DNA of 35,668 nucleotides from an uncultured Prevotellaceae bacterium (GCA_900318775.1 ONLY01000026.1:1-35668); one strand, 5' to 3'; positions 7,097 through 15,927 are shown, counted from the first letter of the stretch. Program-made: numbers and translations. The notes: generated from the letters alone by a model not told the origin.

Positions 7097-8830
7097 ATGA
7101 ATTACAAATGGAATTACGAAGCACCTACAACCGAGGATCAGGCATGTGCCGAAGGACTGGCTGAAGAAGTTCGAGTCAGTCCTGCCATTGCGCAGCTCTT
7201 GGTGGCGCGTGGCATTCGCACGCCAGATGAGGTACGAAAGTATTTCCGTCCGCAATTGCTAGACCTTCATAACCCGTATTTGATGAAGGATATGGACAGG
7301 GCTGTTGAGCGCTTGAATGAGGCGATGGGACAGCGTGAGCGCATCATGGTGTATGGCGATTACGATGTGGATGGATGTACAGCCGTGGCTTTGGTGTACA
7401 GGTTCATAACGCAGTTTTATTCCAATGTGGAGTGCTATATCCCCGATCGTAATGAGGAAGGTTATGGCGTTTCCCGTAAAGGAGTTGACTATGCGGCGAA
7501 CCAGGGTGTGAAACTAGTGATAGTTCTGGATTGTGGAATAAAGGCGACAGATGAGATTCAATATGCCAAGGATTTGGGCATTGATTTTATCATCTGCGAC
7601 CATCATGTGCCAGATGAAGTGTTGCCTCCAGCTGTGGCGATATTGAATGCTAAACGGGTGGACAACACGTATCCTTATCTGGATTTGTCAGGTTGTGGCG
7701 TGGGCTTCAAGTTTATGCAAGCCTTTGCCATCAACAATGGCATTCCCTTTAGTACGCTGATTCCGCTGCTGGATCTTTGTGCTATCAGCATAGCAAGTGA
7801 CATTGTGCCCATTATGGGCGAAAACCGCATTTTGGCTTATCACGGGTTGAGGCAGTTGAACAACAATCCGAGTGTCGGTGTGAAAGCCATGATTGATGTG
7901 TGTGGATTGACGGGCAAGGAATTGACGATGAGTGATATCATCTTCAAGATTGGGCCTCGTATCAATGCTAGTGGGCGTGTGCAGAACGGCAAGGACTCTG
8001 TCGATTTGTTGGTGGAGCGTGATGAAGACAAGGCACACAAAATGGCTGAAACTATCAACCGGTATAATGAAGAGCGCAAAGAGCTGGATAAACGCATGAC
8101 GGAGGAAGCGAGTCATGTGGTTGCGCATTTGCCCCAGATGGAAGATAAGAGCGCCATTGTCATTTATAATGCAGATTGGCACAAGGGTGTCATCGGCATT
8201 GTCGCTTCCAGGCTGACAGAGGAGTTTTTCCGTCCGGCTGTCGTTCTAACGCTTGATGGCAATATTGTGACAGGGAGCGCAAGAAGTGTGAGCGGCTTTG
8301 ATGTGTATAAAGCTATTCAAAGCTGTGAGGATCTGCTCGATAACTTTGGCGGGCACACTTATGCAGCAGGCTTGTCGATGAAGGTGGAGAAGGTAGCGGA
8401 GTTCAGTCAGCGTTTTGAGAAATATGTCCATGAGAATATTGCACCAGAGCAGACTCGCCCTAACCTTGACATCCATGCCGTCATCAACTTCAAAGACATC
8501 ACACCTCGATTCTTCAATGACCTTAAGCGCATGCGTCCCTTCGGCCCGGACAATCCTAAGCCTGTGTTCTGTACGATGAATGTATTTGACTACGGCACAA
8601 GTAAGGTTGTGGGACGTCAGCAGGAACATATTAAGCTGGAATTGGTTGACAGCAAGTCAAATAACGTGATGAATGGCATAGCCTTTGGGCAAAGTTCAGA
8701 AGCTCGTTATATCAAGACCAAACAGGCATTTGATATTGTTTATACCGTGGAGGAAAACACGCGCAAACATGGCGAAGTGCAGCTGCAGATTGAGGATATC
8801 AGAACGCATGAGGAAGAATTGAAGGATTGA
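7097..8830 (+). CDS. recJ: Single-stranded-DNA-specific exonuclease RecJ
   Basis: A 577-residue 5'-3' exonuclease that degrades single-stranded DNA in recombination and repair. The DHH phosphoesterase core is clear: YGDYDVDG near residue 86 (motif I), the metal-binding DHH in ICDHHVPDE near residue 170, and the RINASGR motif near residue 295. The DHHA1 region with GxxGGHxxAAG appears as NFGGHTYAAG near 417, followed by an OB-fold domain with RPFGPDNPKPVF. Length is normal. ATG 7097 gives the conserved N-terminus. recQ follows 20 bases after the stop; RecQ helicase unwinds DNA for RecJ digestion, so this pairing makes functional sense. Confidence 0.95.
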   Translation: MNYKWNYEAPTTEDQACAEGLAEEVRVSPAIAQLLVARGIRTPDEVRKYFRPQLLDLHNPYLMKDMDRAVERLNEAMGQRERIMVYGDYDVDGCTAVALVYRFITQFYSNVECYIPDRNEEGYGVSRKGVDYAANQGVKLVIVLDCGIKATDEIQYAKDLGIDFIICDHHVPDEVLPPAVAILNAKRVDNTYPYLDLSGCGVGFKFMQAFAINNGIPFSTLIPLLDLCAISIASDIVPIMGENRILAYHGLRQLNNNPSVGVKAMIDVCGLTGKELTMSDIIFKIGPRINASGRVQNGKDSVDLLVERDEDKAHKMAETINRYNEERKELDKRMTEEASHVVAHLPQMEDKSAIVIYNADWHKGVIGIVASRLTEEFFRPAVVLTLDGNIVTGSARSVSGFDVYKAIQSCEDLLDNFGGHTYAAGLSMKVEKVAEFSQRFEKYVHENIAPEQTRPNLDIHAVINFKDITPRFFNDLKRMRPFGPDNPKPVFCTMNVFDYGTSKVVGRQQEHIKLELVDSKSNNVMNGIAFGQSSEARYIKTKQAFDIVYTVEENTRKHGEVQLQIEDIRTHEEELKD

Positions 8831-8850
8831 ATGCCTGAAGGATCGACAAA

Positions 8851-10770
8851 TTGAAACCACTTGACATACTAAAGGAATACTGGGGCTACGACTCTTTTCG
8901 GGGCATCCAGCATGACATCATTGAGAGCATTCTCGATGGGCGTGACACATTGGGTCTGATGCCTACGGGTGGTGGTAAGAGTATTTGCTTTCAAGTCCCG
9001 GCGCTGATGTCGGAAGGCTTGTGCATCGTGGTCACGCCACTCATCTCGCTGATGAAAGACCAGGTGTTGCAGCTGAAACGTCGTGGCATCAGGGCCGAAG
9101 CCGTCTATTCGGGCATGATGCGTGACGACATCATACGCGTGCTGGACAATGCAGTGTTGGGAGGCTACAAGCTTCTTTACATTTCTCCAGAGCGACTCTC
9201 GTCAGAGCTTTTTTTAGCGAAGTTGGCACGTATGCGCCAAGTGAGCATGATTGTGGTTGATGAGGCCCATTGCATTTCGCAGTGGGGCTACGACTTCCGT
9301 CCATCCTATTTGCAGATAGCAACAATCCGGAGACTTTTGCCCGTTGAGAATGTGCCCGTCTTGGCATTGACGGCAACGGCAACTCCCAAGGTTGTGGATG
9401 ACATTCAGGAACGGCTCGGTTTTCGCAAGAAAAATGTTTTTTCGATGAGTTTCGAGCGCAAGAACCTTATCTATGTGGTGCGCGAGACAGAAGACAGGGC
9501 CGGTGAAATGCTGCATATCTTGCAGGGAGTGCCGGAAGGAAGTGCCATCGTATATACACGAACCCGTCAGCAGACAATAGATATTGCTCGATATTTGGAG
9601 GAAAACAATATTACCGCCAGTAATTATCATGCAGGTCTGACTGATGCGGAGAAGGATTATAGGCAAATCAACTGGACAAAAGGGCGTGTACGCGTGATGG
9701 TGGCGACTAATGCCTTCGGTATGGGTATTGATAAGCCCGATGTGCGATTAGTCATTCATTATCATATGCCCGATTCGCTTGAGGCTTACTTCCAGGAGGC
9801 AGGACGTGCAGGGCGGGATGGCAAGACATCCTATGCTGTGCTTCTCTATAACTATCATGACCTCAAGACGCTTAATAGACGAGTGGCAGAGACTTATCCA
9901 GACTTGAATTACGTGAAGCAGACCTACGAAAATGTATCTTACTTCCTGCAGGTTGGGATAGGTGAGGCTTTGGGCCGTACATTCTACTTCCCAATGGAGA
10001 CATTCTGTCGTACGTTCCATCAATTTCCAGTGCAGACTCAAGCAGCTTTGCAGTTGTTGAACAACGCCGGATATATTGAATATCATGAGGAACAAGAGTT
10101 CAAATCTGCTCTTCATTTCATTCTTCGAAAGGAGGAACTGTATCGCATTTATGAAACGGATGAAGAAACAGATCTGCTCATTCAGACAATCTTGCGCACT
10201 TACTCGGGTGTATTTGCCAATTTTGTTTATATAGAGGAAACAAACCTCTCACACCTTACGGGTATATCGGCCGAACGCGTTTATCAGATACTGAAAGATT
10301 TACACCACAATCGCATTATTGACTTCATTCCTCATAGACAGACGCCTACAGTCTGCTATACGGTTGCTCGTGTTGATACGAATCTCATAAGTCTGCCTCC
10401 TATTGTTTATGAAGATCGTAGGGAGGATTTCCTGCAGCGTATAGACCAGATAGCTCATTATGTCACTTCCACAGACACCTGTCGCAGCCGTATGCTTCTC
10501 AGTTATTTTGGTGAGCATGCAGACCATGACTGTGGACAGTGTGATGTGTGTTTGGCTCGCAAAAAGACAGAAACGTCTCGTGCCAGCGATGTGCAGACTG
10601 CCATTCAAACCATTACGGCATTCCTTGGTGATGGCCAAGAACACAGGCTTATGGATTTGAAATCACTTCCTATTCAAACACCTGTTTTCGATGAAGCTCT
10701 CCAATACATGATGGGAGAGGAAATGTTAGTGGTGGAGGGCATGAAGATTTGGCTGAATAGTGAAGATTGA
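8851..10770 (+). CDS. recQ: ATP-dependent DNA helicase RecQ, TTG start
   Basis: A 639-residue 3'-5' helicase of the RecQ family. Helicase motifs are plain: Walker A TGGGKS (residues 39-44), DEAH (137-140) followed by CISQWGYDFRPSY, TATA motif III, and QEAGRAGRDG motif VI. A four-cysteine RQC zinc site follows near 545-570 (C-R-S-R-M ... DCGQCDVC). No clear HRDC domain is seen after it. The frame upstream of TTG 8851 closes at TGA 8836-8838 with no ATG or GTG between, and the TTG encodes MKPLDILKEYWGYDSFRGIQ, the expected family N-terminus. TTG is therefore the start. It follows recJ by 20 bases and is probably cotranscribed. Confidence 0.95.
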   Translation: MKPLDILKEYWGYDSFRGIQHDIIESILDGRDTLGLMPTGGGKSICFQVPALMSEGLCIVVTPLISLMKDQVLQLKRRGIRAEAVYSGMMRDDIIRVLDNAVLGGYKLLYISPERLSSELFLAKLARMRQVSMIVVDEAHCISQWGYDFRPSYLQIATIRRLLPVENVPVLALTATATPKVVDDIQERLGFRKKNVFSMSFERKNLIYVVRETEDRAGEMLHILQGVPEGSAIVYTRTRQQTIDIARYLEENNITASNYHAGLTDAEKDYRQINWTKGRVRVMVATNAFGMGIDKPDVRLVIHYHMPDSLEAYFQEAGRAGRDGKTSYAVLLYNYHDLKTLNRRVAETYPDLNYVKQTYENVSYFLQVGIGEALGRTFYFPMETFCRTFHQFPVQTQAALQLLNNAGYIEYHEEQEFKSALHFILRKEELYRIYETDEETDLLIQTILRTYSGVFANFVYIEETNLSHLTGISAERVYQILKDLHHNRIIDFIPHRQTPTVCYTVARVDTNLISLPPIVYEDRREDFLQRIDQIAHYVTSTDTCRSRMLLSYFGEHADHDCGQCDVCLARKKTETSRASDVQTAIQTITAFLGDGQEHRLMDLKSLPIQTPVFDEALQYMMGEEMLVVEGMKIWLNSED

Positions 10771-10811
10771 TCTCTTTTTGCAATTGTTGTTAATTTAATA
10801 GAACAATAGAT

Positions 10812-11117
10812 ATGACTCCATTTGAACTTATTGCTCAGGCAACTCAAGCCATAGCCATGAATTCTTCTGATATGGCTGCCTATAAACAACGTGCTGTTGT
10901 GTTGTGCCAAATGCAGCAGTTAGACGAGGCAATGAATGACCTCAATACACTTATTGATACTCTCCATACAGACGATGCGGAAGTGTATCAATTGCGAGGA
11001 ACTCTTCGTATGCAGCGAGGTGATAAGAACGGTGCGCTTGACGATATGCGCAAGGCATTAGATTTTAACCCAGAGTTGCTTCAGCAACTTTCGGGACAGT
11101 TTCAAACAAAAAAGTAA
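10812..11117 (+). CDS. Small tetratricopeptide-repeat protein
   Basis: A 101-residue protein with no signal peptide or membrane segment. It has about two TPR units: residues 22-55 (MAAYKQRAVVLCQMQQLDEAMNDLNTLI) and 58-91 (AEVYQLRGTLRMQRGDKNGALDDMRKAL), with the typical Ala/Leu/Gly spacing. TPR folds bind partner proteins; the partner is not evident. It starts 41 bases after recQ and ends at a strong intrinsic terminator, so it is likely the last gene of the recJ-recQ run. Confidence 0.75.
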   Translation: MTPFELIAQATQAIAMNSSDMAAYKQRAVVLCQMQQLDEAMNDLNTLIDTLHTDDAEVYQLRGTLRMQRGDKNGALDDMRKALDFNPELLQQLSGQFQTKK

Positions 11118-11118
11118 A

Positions 11119-11150
11119 GGCAGGCACACGTTTGTGTGCCTGCCCTTTTT
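11119..11150 (+). terminator. Intrinsic terminator after the TPR gene
   Basis: GGCAGGCACAC (11119-11129) and GTGTGCCTGCC (11134-11144) form a perfect 11-base-pair stem around GTTT, followed by CTTTTT. It starts two bases after the TPR stop and lies between convergent genes. Confidence 0.9.
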
Positions 11151-11180
11151 GTTGATTCATGAGCATTCTTTGGCAGCCGA

Positions 11181-11744
11181 TTAAAGCTTGAACTTATAAC
11201 CAGCTGTGATTTGGAATATTGAGTTGTGGCAGTTCTTGTTGGTGATTTCTTTCTTGTACACCTTAAGGAGCCCAATGTTGTAGCGAATGTCGAACACAAC
11301 GTTTTTGTATTCGTAAGAAGCGCCTACGGGGATGGCAAGGTCGAACTTGTTGCAGTCCCCCATGCAATTGTGATTATCGTGGTCTGAAGCATCAACCAAG
11401 ATGGAGGGCTGAATGCCAGCCTTGATGGCCAGGCCATCCATCACATAGTAATTGGCAAGAATGGGGAACGTCAGGTAATCCAACCGCATTTTCCCACTTC
11501 TTTTGAACTTGGTGCCTTGCTGCGAGAAAAGCATGCCTACAGACAAGCCTATGTTGTCTGTGAAGCCATACTCCGCATTAGCGCCAATAGCGATGCCGAT
11601 TTTGTTCTTGGTGTGGTCGAGTTTTGTGATGCTCGCCCAGTTCAGACCAAATGTCGGAGCAACGGTGATTTCTCCTACTCCGTTTTGTGCATGAGTAGTG
11701 ACTGCTGCCATCAAAACTGTGGCAATGATAAGAAGTTTTTTCAT
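11181..11744 (-). CDS. Small outer-membrane beta-barrel protein, PorT-like
   Basis: A 187-residue exported protein with a signal peptide (MKKLLIIATVLMAAVTTHAQ) followed by about eight amphipathic strands, ending in YKFKL with the aromatic/hydrophobic C-terminus of barrels. The pattern (GLNWASITK, EYGFTDNIGLSVGMLFSQQGTKFK, YLTFPILANYYV, GIQPSILV) matches the outer-membrane beta-barrel (PorT-type, PF13568) family of Bacteroidetes. Two Cys near residues 131 and 135 (NCMGDC) could form a loop disulfide. It begins 35 bases after tyrA, so it may be read from the aromatic operon, but no functional link is evident. Confidence 0.75.
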   Translation of the reverse strand: MKKLLIIATVLMAAVTTHAQNGVGEITVAPTFGLNWASITKLDHTKNKIGIAIGANAEYGFTDNIGLSVGMLFSQQGTKFKRSGKMRLDYLTFPILANYYVMDGLAIKAGIQPSILVDASDHDNHNCMGDCNKFDLAIPVGASYEYKNVVFDIRYNIGLLKVYKKEITNKNCHNSIFQITAGYKFKL

Positions 11745-11779
11745 TGTGATTGGGGGTATAAATATTCTGCTTCTGTGTT

Positions 11780-12553
11780 TTACTTGATGTTCTTGCGAAT
11801 CTTCGTTAAATACTTCTGCATGTGCTCCTCGTCACGTGTGTCGATGATTTCGATGATTTCCTTCATCTCTGTGCGAATCTGCTCCACTTGCCCCTTCGTG
11901 TAGGGGTTGAAGAGGATTTCGCGCAGCAGTGTATCATCCTCGCTGAGTACACCTTTTGCGATTTGCATGTGACGCTTGAAAGTAGTGCCAGGGGCATCTT
12001 GATGTTTCATCACAGCTGCAAAAGCAAAAGTGGAGATGAAAGGAATAGACAATGAGTAGGCAACAGTTTGGTCATGCTCTTCGAACGTGTATTCGAAGAT
12101 GTTGAGACCAAGACGGGAGTAGAGGTCCTTGAAGAAGCAGCGTCCCATGTAATCGCCCTCATTGATGATGATGGCATTTTCGTCGTTCAGTTTGCCGAGG
12201 TTGGCAAATGTGGGGCCGAACATTGGGTGCGTGCTCACATAGTGGAAGCCGCTTTGCTCATAGTAGTCTTTGAATCCAGTCTTTACAGACGAGATGTCGG
12301 AAAGAATGCATGACTTAGGCAGATATGGAATAACCATATCGAACACGGTCAGCGTGTATTTCAGGCTGACTGCGTTGATGACCAGTTCTGGTTCGAATTG
12401 TTTGATTTCTTCCAGCGAGGTGAATCGTTGGGTGTTGTACATGAAACGAAGTTTCTTGGGGTCAATGTCATACACGGCCACTTCGTGGTCGAACGAAAGC
12501 AGGTCGGTAAAGAACGACCCCATCTTGCCTGCACCTAATATCAGTATCTTCAT
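11780..12553 (-). CDS. tyrA: Prephenate dehydrogenase
   Basis: A 257-residue NAD(P)-dependent enzyme that oxidatively decarboxylates prephenate to 4-hydroxyphenylpyruvate for tyrosine synthesis. The Rossmann motif is MKILILGAGKMGSFF (GxGxMG). Further marks are SDISSVKTGF near residue 86 and HPMFGPTFANL near residue 108, the conserved active-site His-Pro-Met-Phe-Gly-Pro block. The C-terminal helical region contains SLSIPFISTFAFA. There is no fused chorismate mutase or ACT domain; those functions sit in neighbouring proteins. The start ATG overlaps the upstream stop as ATGA (12553-12550), giving tight translational coupling. Confidence 0.9.
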   Translation of the reverse strand: MKILILGAGKMGSFFTDLLSFDHEVAVYDIDPKKLRFMYNTQRFTSLEEIKQFEPELVINAVSLKYTLTVFDMVIPYLPKSCILSDISSVKTGFKDYYEQSGFHYVSTHPMFGPTFANLGKLNDENAIIINEGDYMGRCFFKDLYSRLGLNIFEYTFEEHDQTVAYSLSIPFISTFAFAAVMKHQDAPGTTFKRHMQIAKGVLSEDDTLLREILFNPYTKGQVEQIRTEMKEIIEIIDTRDEEHMQKYLTKIRKNIK

Positions 12554-13614
12554 TTGTTGATGATTTCAATCTGTTGTCTTACACTTTCCTCATGAATGCT
12601 TTCAAAGACTTTGGCTACGAACTCCGGTCCCATGCCGCAGAGTGAGCCTTGTACACCGCGCTTTGAGAGAATCTCATTGTAACGGGTAGCCTGTAGCACG
12701 GTCATATTGTGCTCTTTCTTGTAGTGACCAATTTCACGGCATACACGCATACGCTTAGCCAAGATGTCCATGATTTGGTTGTCCAGTTCGTCAATCTGCT
12801 TGCGCAGGCTTGTCAAGCCCTCGGTTGTGGTGTGCTCGTCGCGGATAACGAGGAGAGAGAGGATGTAGTCAAGCACTTCTGGTGTTACTTGCTGCTTGGC
12901 GTCGCTCCATGCCTTGTCAGGGTCATAGTGTGCCTCTACAATCAGTCCGTCGAAACCTAAGTCCATCGCCTGTTGGCAGAGTGGTGCAATCAGTTCGCGT
13001 CGGCCTCCGATGTGTGAAGGGTCGCAGATGATAGGCAGGTTGGGTATGCGGCGGTGCAGTTCAATAGGAATTTGCCACATGGGTGAGTTACGGTAAATCT
13101 TCTGCTCATAGCTAGAGAAGCCTCGGTGGATAGCACCCATACGTTTCACACCTGCCTGATTGATGCGCTCGAGGGCTCCAATCCACAACTCGATGTCAGG
13201 ATTGACGGGATTCTTCACAAACACGGGAATGTCCACTCCCTTCAGAGCGTCGGCCAAAGCTTGTACAGCAAATGGGTTGGCAGTTGTTCTGGCGCCAATC
13301 CAGAGGATGTCCATGTCATACTTCAGAGCCAGTTCCACGTGTTCAGGTGTTGCCACCTCGGTGGAGATGAGCATGTGAGTCTCATCCTTCACTTGCTTCA
13401 TCCAAGGCAGTGCCTTCTCGCCGTGGCCTTCGAAACCACCTGGCTTTGTGCGGGGTTTCCAGATTCCAGCACGGAAGTTATGGCAGCCTTTCATGGCCAG
13501 TTCACGTGCAGTTTCCATCACTTGCTCTTCGGTTTCAGCGGAGCATGGGCCAGCAATTACGAATGGGCGTTCGTTATCGCTTGGCAGACCTAAATTTGTC
13601 AGTTCGAGTTCCAT
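12550..13614 (-). CDS. Bifunctional DAHP synthase / chorismate mutase
   Basis: A 354-residue fusion. Residues 1-262 are a class I DAHP synthase of the KdsA-like type (FVIAGPCSAE at 18, NFRAGIWKPRTKPGGFEG, VFVKNPVNPD, ICDPSHIGGRREL, GLIVEAHYDPD), making DAHP from PEP and erythrose 4-phosphate. Residues 267-354 are an AroQ-type chorismate mutase (LRKQIDELDNQIMDILAKRMRVCREIGHYKKEH), converting chorismate to prephenate. The fused mutase often acts as the allosteric sensor. Placement between aminotransferase and tyrA lets one operon both open the shikimate pathway and commit it to Phe/Tyr. The stop overlaps the tyrA start. Confidence 0.92.
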   Translation of the reverse strand: MELELTNLGLPSDNERPFVIAGPCSAETEEQVMETARELAMKGCHNFRAGIWKPRTKPGGFEGHGEKALPWMKQVKDETHMLISTEVATPEHVELALKYDMDILWIGARTTANPFAVQALADALKGVDIPVFVKNPVNPDIELWIGALERINQAGVKRMGAIHRGFSSYEQKIYRNSPMWQIPIELHRRIPNLPIICDPSHIGGRRELIAPLCQQAMDLGFDGLIVEAHYDPDKAWSDAKQQVTPEVLDYILSLLVIRDEHTTTEGLTSLRKQIDELDNQIMDILAKRMRVCREIGHYKKEHNMTVLQATRYNEILSKRGVQGSLCGMGPEFVAKVFESIHEESVRQQIEIINK

Positions 13615-13629
13615 ATTGTTGTGTGTTGT

Positions 13630-14817
13630 TTAGTTCTTAAATACTTCTTTGATTCTCTCTAATGCAAGTTTCATCTTCTCGTCCTTAGCGCAGAGTGAGA
13701 TGCGGATATATCGCTTGCCGTTGCTCCCGAAGATGAAGCCTGGGGTGATGAAGACACGAGCCTCATGCAGAACCTTTTCCGTCAAGTCTTCCACGTCAGC
13801 GATGCTGTCAGGGATGCGTCCCCACAGGAACATGCCTTGCTGCGTCGGGTCGAAAGTGCAGCCGAGGGTGTTCATGATGTCTTCTGCAATCTTGCGGCGA
13901 GTGGCATACGTCTCAATGTTGGCCTGTGTGTGCCAAGCTTCCGTGTTCTCGTAGGCTTGTGCAGCAGCCAGTTGCAGAGGACGGAACGTGCCAGAGTCGA
14001 TATTGCTCTTAATTTTCAGAATCCATTGAACGAATGTGCTGTTTGTGGCCAGCATGCCTACGCGCCAACCGGGCATGTTGTGGCTCTTCGACATAGAGTT
14101 GAATTCAATGCAGCACTCCTTTGCTCCAGGCACTTGCAGGATGCTCAGGTGCTCATCGCGGTTGAGGATGAAAGAGTAGGGGTTGTCATTCACTACCACG
14201 ATGTTATGCTTTTGGGCAAATGCAACAATCTTTTCGTAGAGTTCGCGTGTGGCGCGACCGCCAGTTGGCATGTTAGGATAGTTTGTCCACATTAACTTCA
14301 CGCCGCTCAAGTCCATCGCTTCCAACTGTTCGAAGTCGGGCTGCCATCCATTGCTCTCCAGCAGGTCATAGTTCACAATCTCCTGACCAAGAATCTTGCT
14401 TAGTGAAGTGTAGGTTGGGTAGCCGGGATTGGGCACCAGCACTTTGTCGCCAGGGTTGCAAAGGGCGAGTGTCACATGCAGGATGCCTTCCTTGCTGCCG
14501 ATGAGTGGCTGAATTTCGGAAGCGGGGTCAAGTGTGACACCATACCAGCGCTGGTAGAAATTCGCCATCGCTTTGCGCAGTTCGGGGATGCCTACAGTTG
14601 GTTGGTATCCGTGTGTATCTGGGCGGTGTGCGTGTTCGCAAAGTACGTCAATGGTTTCTGCGCTGGGTGGCATATCGGGTGAGCCAATGGCCAGCGAGAT
14701 GATGTCTTTGCCTTCTGTGTTCAGCTTTGCCACTTCCTTGAGTTTGCGGCTGAAGTAGTACTCACTCACGAGCGACAGGCGTTCTGCAGGTTGTATCTTA
14801 CATTGTTTGTCTTCCAT
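13630..14817 (-). CDS. Class I/II pyridoxal-phosphate aminotransferase, probably aromatic
   Basis: A 395-residue fold-type I aminotransferase. Visible marks are IQPLIGSKEGILHVTLALCNPGDKVLVPNPGYPTY, WTNYPNMPTGG (substrate arm), VNDNPYSFIL (Asp/Tyr holding PLP), FNSMSKSHNMPGWRVG with the Schiff-base Lys near residue 237, and the C-terminal Arg in KRYIRISLC. By position in the operon it should convert phenylpyruvate and hydroxyphenylpyruvate to Phe and Tyr. Related proteins are often annotated as LL-diaminopimelate or aspartate aminotransferases, so specificity is inferred. Its ATG overlaps the end of pheA by 20 bases in another frame, suggesting coupled translation. Confidence 0.85.
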   Translation of the reverse strand: MEDKQCKIQPAERLSLVSEYYFSRKLKEVAKLNTEGKDIISLAIGSPDMPPSAETIDVLCEHAHRPDTHGYQPTVGIPELRKAMANFYQRWYGVTLDPASEIQPLIGSKEGILHVTLALCNPGDKVLVPNPGYPTYTSLSKILGQEIVNYDLLESNGWQPDFEQLEAMDLSGVKLMWTNYPNMPTGGRATRELYEKIVAFAQKHNIVVVNDNPYSFILNRDEHLSILQVPGAKECCIEFNSMSKSHNMPGWRVGMLATNSTFVQWILKIKSNIDSGTFRPLQLAAAQAYENTEAWHTQANIETYATRRKIAEDIMNTLGCTFDPTQQGMFLWGRIPDSIADVEDLTEKVLHEARVFITPGFIFGSNGKRYIRISLCAKDEKMKLALERIKEVFKN

Positions 14818-15640
14818 CTTTATATTCTCCTAAAATCTTAAAGTCTTTGGTCAGTGGTATAATAGCGTCTATCGATTGGCGATAGCGTGTCAGGTCATCG
14901 TATAGCACATCTACGTAGAACAGGTATTCCCATTCCTTTCCGATGATGGGCAGCGATTGAATTTTGGTCAGGTTGATGTGGTAGAAAGAAAGGATTGCAA
15001 GTACATGGCTCAGTGAGCCTTCTTCGTGAGGCAGCGAGAAAACGATGCTTGCCTTGTTGGCCTCCATCAGTGGGCGGAGCAAATCTGCCTTGTTGGGGTT
15101 TGACACCACGAGGAAACGTGTGAAGTTGTGCTTGTTGTCTTCGATGTGGTCTTCCAGCACCTTCAGCCCATACAGCCGTGCCGCTTCGGCATGACAGATG
15201 GCAGCCCATCCGCGCTTTTTCCCCTCGCTGATCATCTTCGCGCTACCAGCCGTGTCCTCTGCTTCCACATGCTTGATTTGTGGATGCTTCTCGAGGAAGT
15301 GTCGGCATTGCATCAATGCCACAGGGTGTGAGTGGATTTCCGTGATGCTATCCCAGTCGTCTTCGGGCAGACAGCAGACGCAGTGTGTAATATGCAGCTT
15401 GTGTTCGCCCACGATAGTTGTGCCAGAGTCCCTTAGCAGTTCGTAGTTGTGGAGCAACGAGCCTGCTATCGTGTTCTCGATGGCCAGCATGCCAATGGTG
15501 GTGGGATCTTGTTTGATGGCGGCAAACACCTCCTCAAACGTCGAGCAGCACACCAGTTGCACTTGGTCACCTTCGAAGTAGAGATGGGCAGCGATGTCGT
15601 GGAACGACCCGATCAAACCTTGTATTGCAATCTTTCTCAT
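14798..15640 (-). CDS. pheA: Prephenate dehydratase
   Basis: A 280-residue enzyme converting prephenate to phenylpyruvate. Residues 1-180 are the dehydratase fold: IQGLIGSFHDIAA, MLAIENTIAGSLLHNYELL (GxxPxEN-type block), HPVALMQC, and the catalytic-site NFTRFLVV near residue 172, which carries the conserved Thr-Arg-Phe. Residues 195-275 form an ACT domain (SIVFSLPHEEGSLSHVLAILSFYHINLTKIQSLPI) expected to bind phenylalanine for feedback inhibition. There is no fused chorismate mutase. It is first in a four-gene Phe/Tyr operon and is preceded by an attenuator with a Tyr/Phe-rich leader peptide. Confidence 0.93.
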   Translation of the reverse strand: MRKIAIQGLIGSFHDIAAHLYFEGDQVQLVCCSTFEEVFAAIKQDPTTIGMLAIENTIAGSLLHNYELLRDSGTTIVGEHKLHITHCVCCLPEDDWDSITEIHSHPVALMQCRHFLEKHPQIKHVEAEDTAGSAKMISEGKKRGWAAICHAEAARLYGLKVLEDHIEDNKHNFTRFLVVSNPNKADLLRPLMEANKASIVFSLPHEEGSLSHVLAILSFYHINLTKIQSLPIIGKEWEYLFYVDVLYDDLTRYRQSIDAIIPLTKDFKILGEYKDGRQTM

Positions 15641-15659
15641 ATATTATATATAATGTATA

Positions 15660-15683
15660 AGCCCCGCTCGTTTGAGCGGGGCT
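15660..15683 (-). terminator. Attenuator terminator hairpin before pheA
   Basis: On the minus strand AGCCCCGCTC and GAGCGGGGCT form ten pairs around AAAC, then TTATACATT. It ends 20 bases before the pheA ATG. The T run is weak, but the stem is very stable. Its 5' arm can instead pair with GAGCGGG at 15740-15734. Confidence 0.75.
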
Positions 15684-15740
15684 ATATTGTTATTCTCTAT
15701 GTATCTGTCACATGATTGATGAACACATAACTACCCGCTC
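15674..15740 (-). promoter_or_regulatory. Antiterminator of the pheA attenuator
   Basis: Directly after the leader stop, minus-strand GAGCGGG (15740-15734) is complementary to CCCGCTC (15680-15674) within the 5' arm of the terminator. GTTAT (15731-15727) and ATAAC (15692-15688) can add five pairs inside this stem. The two folds are mutually exclusive. A ribosome stalled at the Tyr/Phe codons would leave GAGCGGG free and so prevent termination. One that reaches the stop codon would cover it and allow termination. Confidence 0.7.
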
Positions 15741-15797
15741 TTACCTCTTGCTAAAGTAAAAGTAAAAATAGTAATATGTGTTAAACAATGATTTCAT
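15741..15797 (-). CDS. Tyr/Phe leader peptide of the pheA attenuator
   Basis: An 18-codon ORF, MKSLFNTYYYFYFYFSKR, stop TAA. It has five Tyr and four Phe codons, with eight of them forming an unbroken run (YYYFYFYF). Its ATG is about 17 bases beyond the likely transcription start and its stop abuts the antiterminator arm. Composition and position match a classical amino-acid operon leader that measures charged tRNA-Phe and tRNA-Tyr, the end products of the following genes. I did not see this in any annotation; it was read directly from the minus strand. Confidence 0.82.
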   Translation of the reverse strand: MKSLFNTYYYFYFYFSKR

Positions 15798-15819
15798 GCC
15801 CAATTGACTTAAAACGTTG

Positions 15820-15850
15820 CAAAAGTACGCACTTTCTTCGGAACAGCCAA
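15820..15850 (-). promoter_or_regulatory. Promoter of the Phe/Tyr operon
   Basis: Minus-strand TTGG (15850-15847), 19 bases and TACTTTTG (15827-15820) fit the Bacteroidetes promoter. Transcription would begin near 15814, giving a leader of about 174 bases to pheA that contains the leader peptide and attenuator. Confidence 0.6.
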
Positions 15851-15927
15851 CATATTTCAAGAAAAAATGCGCTTTATGTGTAAAAAAGTTGTTGAATCGT
15901 CGGATTCGTACTCAAAAGGAAGTCGTC

